From: Promethearchaeota archaeon
Lineage (GTDB): Archaea > Asgardarchaeota > Lokiarchaeia > Helarchaeales > RDOG01
Direction: 5' to 3'
Length of the DNA: 64,000 nucleotides
NCBI GenBank assembly: GCA_011365055.1
Contig: RDOG01000007.1
Coordinates: forward strand, 120,190-184,189
Shown here: positions 60,597 through 64,000 of the stretch, piece after piece
Position numbering within the stretch: position 1 is the stretch's first letter
Layout of the letters: the number at the start of each line of letters is the position of its first letter
Position numbers and translations under genes: made by a program
Notes under the pieces: generated by a model
Seen by the model: the letters and a program-made list of their open reading frames with translations, nothing else
Database searches by the model: none
Told to the model about the DNA's origin: nothing

Positions 60597-61028
60597 TTAT
60601 TCCTCCATTGATATGCTTGTCGCTTTGATTATTAATTGTTTTTCTTTTTCAATTTTTTCAAATTCTTTAAGAATCGTGTCAATAGAAGGATCTTCTAACA
60701 AATTTAAATAAACCTTGTAAAATAAATTAAATGACTTTTTTAAAATTTCAAATTTTTTCATTATATCCTCTTTGATTTCTATTTTCTTTGAGTTTTCTTC
60801 AATTAATTTTTTCAAAGAATTAGGTAATTCTTTATATTCTGTAATGTTTAGACCTATATCAAATTCAGATGTTAATTTCTTTATCTTTTCTAAAATTTCT
60901 TCCCGATCAACAAGATACTGTCCTCTTCTTATTTTAAAGTTGCCTAAACGTCCAAATCTAGTACTGAAATTGGATTTTTTCTTCGTTTCAAGTGTTCTGG
61001 GATAGGTTAATTCAATAATGTAATCCAT
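60597..61028 (-). CDS. hypothetical helical protein, first gene of the Zn-ribbon operon
   Basis: This 143-residue protein starts with an Arg/Gly-rich beta-like segment (NFSTRFGRLGNFKIRRGQYL) followed by long charged helices (IKKLTSEFDIG, IDTILKEFEKIEKEKQL). I chose ATG at 61028 over TTG at 61043, because TTGTGAT lies four bases before it; the context GTGATAAATATG is also found before the FAD oxidoreductase gene. It is translationally coupled to the Zn-ribbon gene. No family is recognised; the two may form a complex. Confidence 0.55.
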   Translation of the reverse strand: MDYIIELTYPRTLETKKKSNFSTRFGRLGNFKIRRGQYLVDREEILEKIKKLTSEFDIGLNITEYKELPNSLKKLIEENSKKIEIKEDIMKKFEILKKSFNLFYKVYLNLLEDPSIDTILKEFEKIEKEKQLIIKATSISMEE

Positions 61029-61132
61029 ATTTATCACAAACAATTTAATAACTGTTAATAATTGATGATAAAAGCATATAAATGTTTATATTTGTTGAAC
61101 TAAAATTAGAAAATTAATAATTTTTTTTTGTA

Positions 61133-61152
61133 ACTCGTCAATTTTTACGAGT
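61133..61152. promoter_or_regulatory. inverted repeat upstream of the Zn-ribbon operon
   Basis: ACTCGT-N8-ACGAGT, extended by GTA/TAC on the outer side with one unmatched A, lies about 105-125 bases upstream of the operon start. It is followed on neither strand by a T-run in the right direction, so an operator is more likely than a terminator. A CACGTG-centred 10-bp palindrome lies nearby at 61194-61203. Confidence 0.35.
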
Positions 61153-61227
61153 ACAAAAAAATATTCAAGAAAATAAGATATCAGAATAAGTAATACACGT
61201 GTAATATGCAGATAATATAATAATTTT

Positions 61228-61635
61228 TTAATTATTTATAAAAAAATAAAGATTTAAAAATAAAATTAGATTGAAATTAGATATAATTTCCGAAAATTCG
61301 ATACGATTCATACCATTAAAGGGTACCATCTTTGATAATTTCTTCTGATGATTATCTAAGATATAATAATTTCTATTAATTTTTTTAATAAGAAATGTTA
61401 CATGTTTCTCAGGCCAAATTATTAATTTCTTCTCTAAAATTTGATAATATTTATTTTCAAATTTGAAGAGTCTTTCATTTTTAATTAATTTTTTTTCGAT
61501 TATCCACTCTTTATCCCAAATTTTTAACCTATATTCATTAAATTTTGGCTTTAGATGACCTACTTTTTCCCCATGCCATTGTATGAAAGTAATATCATTA
61601 ATTGAAAAAATAAAATATTTTTGAGATAGTTTCAT
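61228..61635 (-). CDS. hypothetical beta-rich protein downstream of the DUF4139 gene
   Basis: This 135-residue protein has many short strands rich in aromatic and basic residues (FIFSINDITFIQWHGEK, YRLKIWDKEWIIEKK, HVTFLIKKINRNYYIL). It ends in a hydrophobic segment (FNLILFLNLYFFI), which might be a tail anchor. It starts with ATG 19 bases after the DUF4139 gene stop, with a GAGGAAAT-like ribosome binding site, so the two are one operon. I do not recognise the family. A membrane-tethered beta protein working with the DUF4139 protein is inference. Confidence 0.5.
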   Translation of the reverse strand: MKLSQKYFIFSINDITFIQWHGEKVGHLKPKFNEYRLKIWDKEWIIEKKLIKNERLFKFENKYYQILEKKLIIWPEKHVTFLIKKINRNYYILDNHQKKLSKMVPFNGMNRIEFSEIISNFNLILFLNLYFFINN

Positions 61636-61654
61636 TGAATTTCCTCTTAAAATT

Positions 61655-63310
61655 CTATGGAAGCGATGGTGTTATTGTTGTATCTTTCCCATATTTGACA
61701 GCGTATTTGTATTTAATTTTCAATTCTTCCTCTGGTTTTAGTTCTAAATCCCAAGTAGCAATATTTAATTTAAATTTATTCGGTTTAGGGAAAAAATATT
61801 CTTCAAGATGTTTTTCATCCGGTTCAACCTCAATATCAGCACTAGCGCTATGTGGTATTCGATCTATTATGGTTATCCTACTAGCTTCCTTTCGATAATT
61901 ATTAATCTTTATCTCATATTCGTAATCGTTTTCTCTCTTGCCTTTCGTGATACCTTTTTTATCTACATCACGTTTTACTAATTTTTTATCCACTTTCATT
62001 TCAAATGATAGCCTTGTTCCTAATTTAAATTCTTCACTTGGGGAGATTGCTTTAATGTTGGTTTCTCCTACAAAGTCTCCATCAACATAGCATTTAACAG
62101 TACCAGGTAAAAGCGTTAACTCTCCATTTCTTATTTTTTCTTGAGCAATCAACTGTTGATCAATAGAATTCCAATAGAATAATCTTGAAGAATTAACTTC
62201 GAATTCTTGTAACATGACAGGATGTGGATTTTCATCAGCAGCAATGCTCATTTTCTTAGATATTGTGAATTTTTGGACACCAAATGTAGTTTCTGAAAAT
62301 TTTGCGCTTTCAACTTCCATGTCGGTTATAATGGGCTCTTCTTCTTCTTCTTCTAGAAGTTCATCCATTGAAACTTCCTTTTCCCTTGGAGCGGGACTCG
62401 CAGGTGCAAAATCCCTTTTTATTCCCTTCATTTTTTTATCCATTAATGATGTACCCATTGACGAGGTTCGGGCATATGGTTGATAAACTGAAATATACCA
62501 TGGTTCCGGATCAGTTATTCTTACAGGTTTAAAAGTTGCAGTTGAAATTTCAAGATTTACTCCATCCCAATCTTCTAAGGTCTTATTGATGATATTAGCC
62601 ATGTAATTCATGCTAGTTTTTTCTTCAGTTATCAAAATGTCATAAAATGGAACCCAAAATGCATTTTGAATTTGATACATGATAGAATAATCAAAAATTC
62701 CATCACCATCACTTTCAATTGAAATAATTATATCATAATTTTCTTCAATCTGGGTTTGTCCCCCACCAAGCTTTTGTAATTCTTTTTGTGTTTCTAAAAT
62801 TTTGGTGGATAAATCTTCAAGCTTTGAATCTAAATCTCGTATTTTCTTTTGTACTTCCATTTTTGATTGATCAGAATAATCTTGTAAACTTTTTAAATTT
62901 TCAATACTTGATTCTCCTGCAGCAAAAAATTTTGGAAACTCTATTGTAAAATTTTCAAAAATCTGAGTTAGATTTTTCTTATTATTTATGAGGTTTTCTT
63001 TATCCTCAATTAAAGCATTTTTTTCTTTTTCCATTGTTTTAAGTTTTTTTCGTAATTTATCTATTTCAATATGACCAGTTATTTCCTTATAATTATGATT
63101 GGTTTCAACATCAATTAATTTTGCTTTAATATTTTTTCCAGAACCCTTTACCCTAACACTATTACTATCCAAATATTTAGAAATCTTCTCTAACTTTAGT
63201 TCATTTATTCCTTTTTTTAGTTTTGCTTCTCCAGTACGGGTTACTCTTGCACCATCTAAAAAAACAACAACATCAGTTAATGTAGATTCTATTATTTTAA
63301 TATCATTCAT
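61655..63310 (-). CDS. DUF4139-containing protein (mucoidy inhibitor MuiA family)
   Basis: This 551-residue protein opens with a DUF4140-like beta unit (VVVFLDGARVTRTGEAKLKKG, then LDSNSVRVKGSG). A coiled coil spans about 75-185. The DUF4139 beta domain follows (YQIQNAFWVPFYDILI, DWDGVNLEISTATFKP, later LLPGTVKCYVDGDFVGE and KLGTRLSFEMKVDK). This is the layout of the MuiA family, found in many bacteria and some archaea, with no settled biochemical function. An acidic linker (EELLEEEEEE-like, near 315) interrupts the domain. There is no signal peptide, in contrast to many bacterial members, so it is likely cytosolic. The downstream 135-residue gene is in the same operon. Confidence 0.8.
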   Translation of the reverse strand: MNDIKIIESTLTDVVVFLDGARVTRTGEAKLKKGINELKLEKISKYLDSNSVRVKGSGKNIKAKLIDVETNHNYKEITGHIEIDKLRKKLKTMEKEKNALIEDKENLINNKKNLTQIFENFTIEFPKFFAAGESSIENLKSLQDYSDQSKMEVQKKIRDLDSKLEDLSTKILETQKELQKLGGGQTQIEENYDIIISIESDGDGIFDYSIMYQIQNAFWVPFYDILITEEKTSMNYMANIINKTLEDWDGVNLEISTATFKPVRITDPEPWYISVYQPYARTSSMGTSLMDKKMKGIKRDFAPASPAPREKEVSMDELLEEEEEEPIITDMEVESAKFSETTFGVQKFTISKKMSIAADENPHPVMLQEFEVNSSRLFYWNSIDQQLIAQEKIRNGELTLLPGTVKCYVDGDFVGETNIKAISPSEEFKLGTRLSFEMKVDKKLVKRDVDKKGITKGKRENDYEYEIKINNYRKEASRITIIDRIPHSASADIEVEPDEKHLEEYFFPKPNKFKLNIATWDLELKPEEELKIKYKYAVKYGKDTTITPSLP

Positions 63311-63898
63311 GTAATTAACTTCCTAAATTATTTTCTTTAAAGAATACTTCTTAAAATATTAATCTTCATTAATATATTCATTTTTAGAAGATAAACAAAT
63401 GGAATCAAGATAATAAATTAGTTATTAACATTCAACATTTATCAAAAAATAATTTGGTTTGGATAAATAGATCGAATAAAATTGTCAAATTATATGGAAT
63501 ATTTTTTATTAATTTTTTCTTAAACTAATTAAAACCTTTTTTTATCTTCATGGACTTTAAATTTTCTTATCTATTTCAACAATTATTTATTTTCTTATTT
63601 ATTATTGACCATTTATTGTTTATAGAAAAAAAAGATGAAATAATATTTTAATGTTTTTAGAAATTTAATACAACAATTAAAAAATTTTTAGATTTTTGTC
63701 GGTACCTTTTTTTAGCTTGTTAAATTCATCGGATGAATAAAAATTCGTTGCATATTGCTTAAATAGGTTAAAGCTCAAATATTAACTAAAGTACAAATTA
63801 ATCATGTTAAATTCAATAAGTTTTATAAATCTTCTCAGATTTGGAGTAGTATTACTTTAAGACCAATTAGGCTAAAAAATTAAAATACAAGGATTAAA
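63311..63898. other. 588-bp intergenic region
   Basis: No gene, RNA gene or strong repeat is seen. It is strongly AT-rich and carries the promoter of the DUF4139 operon on the left. On the right a TATA-like GTTTTATAAAT at about 63820-63830 could drive the gene starting at 63899. Confidence 0.5.
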
Positions 63899-64000
63899 AT
63901 GGATTTAGAAGTTATTATTAGCAGAAATCGTTCTATAATGCCTTTTTTGATGCATTGTATGAATCTCTTATGTCAGAGGCATCCAGAATTTAAAAATAGT
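63899..64000 (+). CDS. start of an unidentified gene, cut by the window end
   Basis: An ATG at 63899, six bases after AAGGAT, opens a frame that runs to the window edge (34 residues, starting MDLEVIISRNRSIMPF). The ribosome binding site and the TATA-like element some 70 bases upstream support a real gene. Too little is visible to name it. Confidence 0.5.
   Translation, partial: MDLEVIISRNRSIMPFLMHCMNLLCQRHPEFKNS

Noticed and set aside
61194..61203. TACACGTGTA palindrome
   Set aside because: A single short palindrome without a second copy or clear promoter position; not enough to call a site on its own.
62214..62483. Plus-strand frame of 89 codons inside the DUF4139 gene
   Set aside because: Its Ser-rich stretch is the complement of the Glu-rich linker of the DUF4139 protein, so it is a shadow.

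Overview
The window is AT-rich archaeal DNA whose gene content fits an Asgard archaeon, most likely of the Lokiarchaeia type. This placement is inference from content, not from a marker gene. Supporting features are a longin-like/small-GTPase fusion protein, stand-alone longin-like proteins, a DUF1931-type histone-fold protein, very large Asn-rich Ig-like surface proteins, an ADP-forming acyl-CoA synthetase, 2-hydroxyacyl-CoA dehydratase subunits, HdrD-like redox proteins, archaeal Shine-Dalgarno sites such as GTGATAAATATG, and oligo-T ends of transcription units. I found no rRNA, tRNA, CRISPR array or insertion sequence.

Layout. 1-2.2 kb: two 2-hydroxyacyl-CoA dehydratase-family subunits, the first cut by the window edge. 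2.3-7.5 kb: a 1486-residue membrane-anchored surface protein directly followed by a tandem winged-helix protein. 7.5-12.5 kb: small genes, including a membrane protein with a HTH partner, a PLDc_N-like peptide, a single-HKD phospholipase-D-like protein, a histone-fold protein, a pyruvate-kinase C-terminal-like protein and a flavodoxin-ferredoxin fusion. 12.7-21.1 kb: acyl-CoA and redox metabolism (ADP-forming acyl-CoA synthetase, thiolase plus DUF35 partner, FAD oxidase plus HdrD-like iron-sulfur protein) with a HEAT-like protein. 21.2-38.4 kb: an operon of a 5372-residue surface protein and a longin-like/winged-helix protein. 39.0-42.7 kb: a longin-like-module protein, a divergent longin-GTPase fusion and a short longin-like protein. 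42.9-50.6 kb: ArsB/NhaD-type permease, an N6-adenine methyltransferase, a YkgJ-like cysteine cluster protein, aldo/keto reductase, a YhhN-like membrane protein and hypotheticals. 50.9-59.7 kb: a 2080-residue surface protein followed by a winged-helix/longin-like protein. 59.7-64 kb: a Zn-ribbon protein operon, a DUF4139 protein and the start of one more gene.

The most interesting theme is a repeated arrangement. Each of the three giant single-pass surface proteins (1486, 5372 and 2080 residues) has a signal segment, a long Ig/FN3/lectin-like ectodomain, one C-terminal membrane helix and a cytosolic tail with a common helical motif. Each is followed on the same strand by a winged-helix protein. 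Two of those partners also carry domains shared with the longin-like and GTPase genes between 39 and 42.7 kb. I infer a family of surface sensors or adhesins coupled to cytosolic winged-helix/longin/GTPase adaptors.

A second theme is the start codon. Three genes show convincing coding sequence upstream of any ATG, GTG or TTG (the flavodoxin fusion, the methyltransferase and the 2080-linked winged-helix protein), which suggests near-cognate initiation or local sequence errors.
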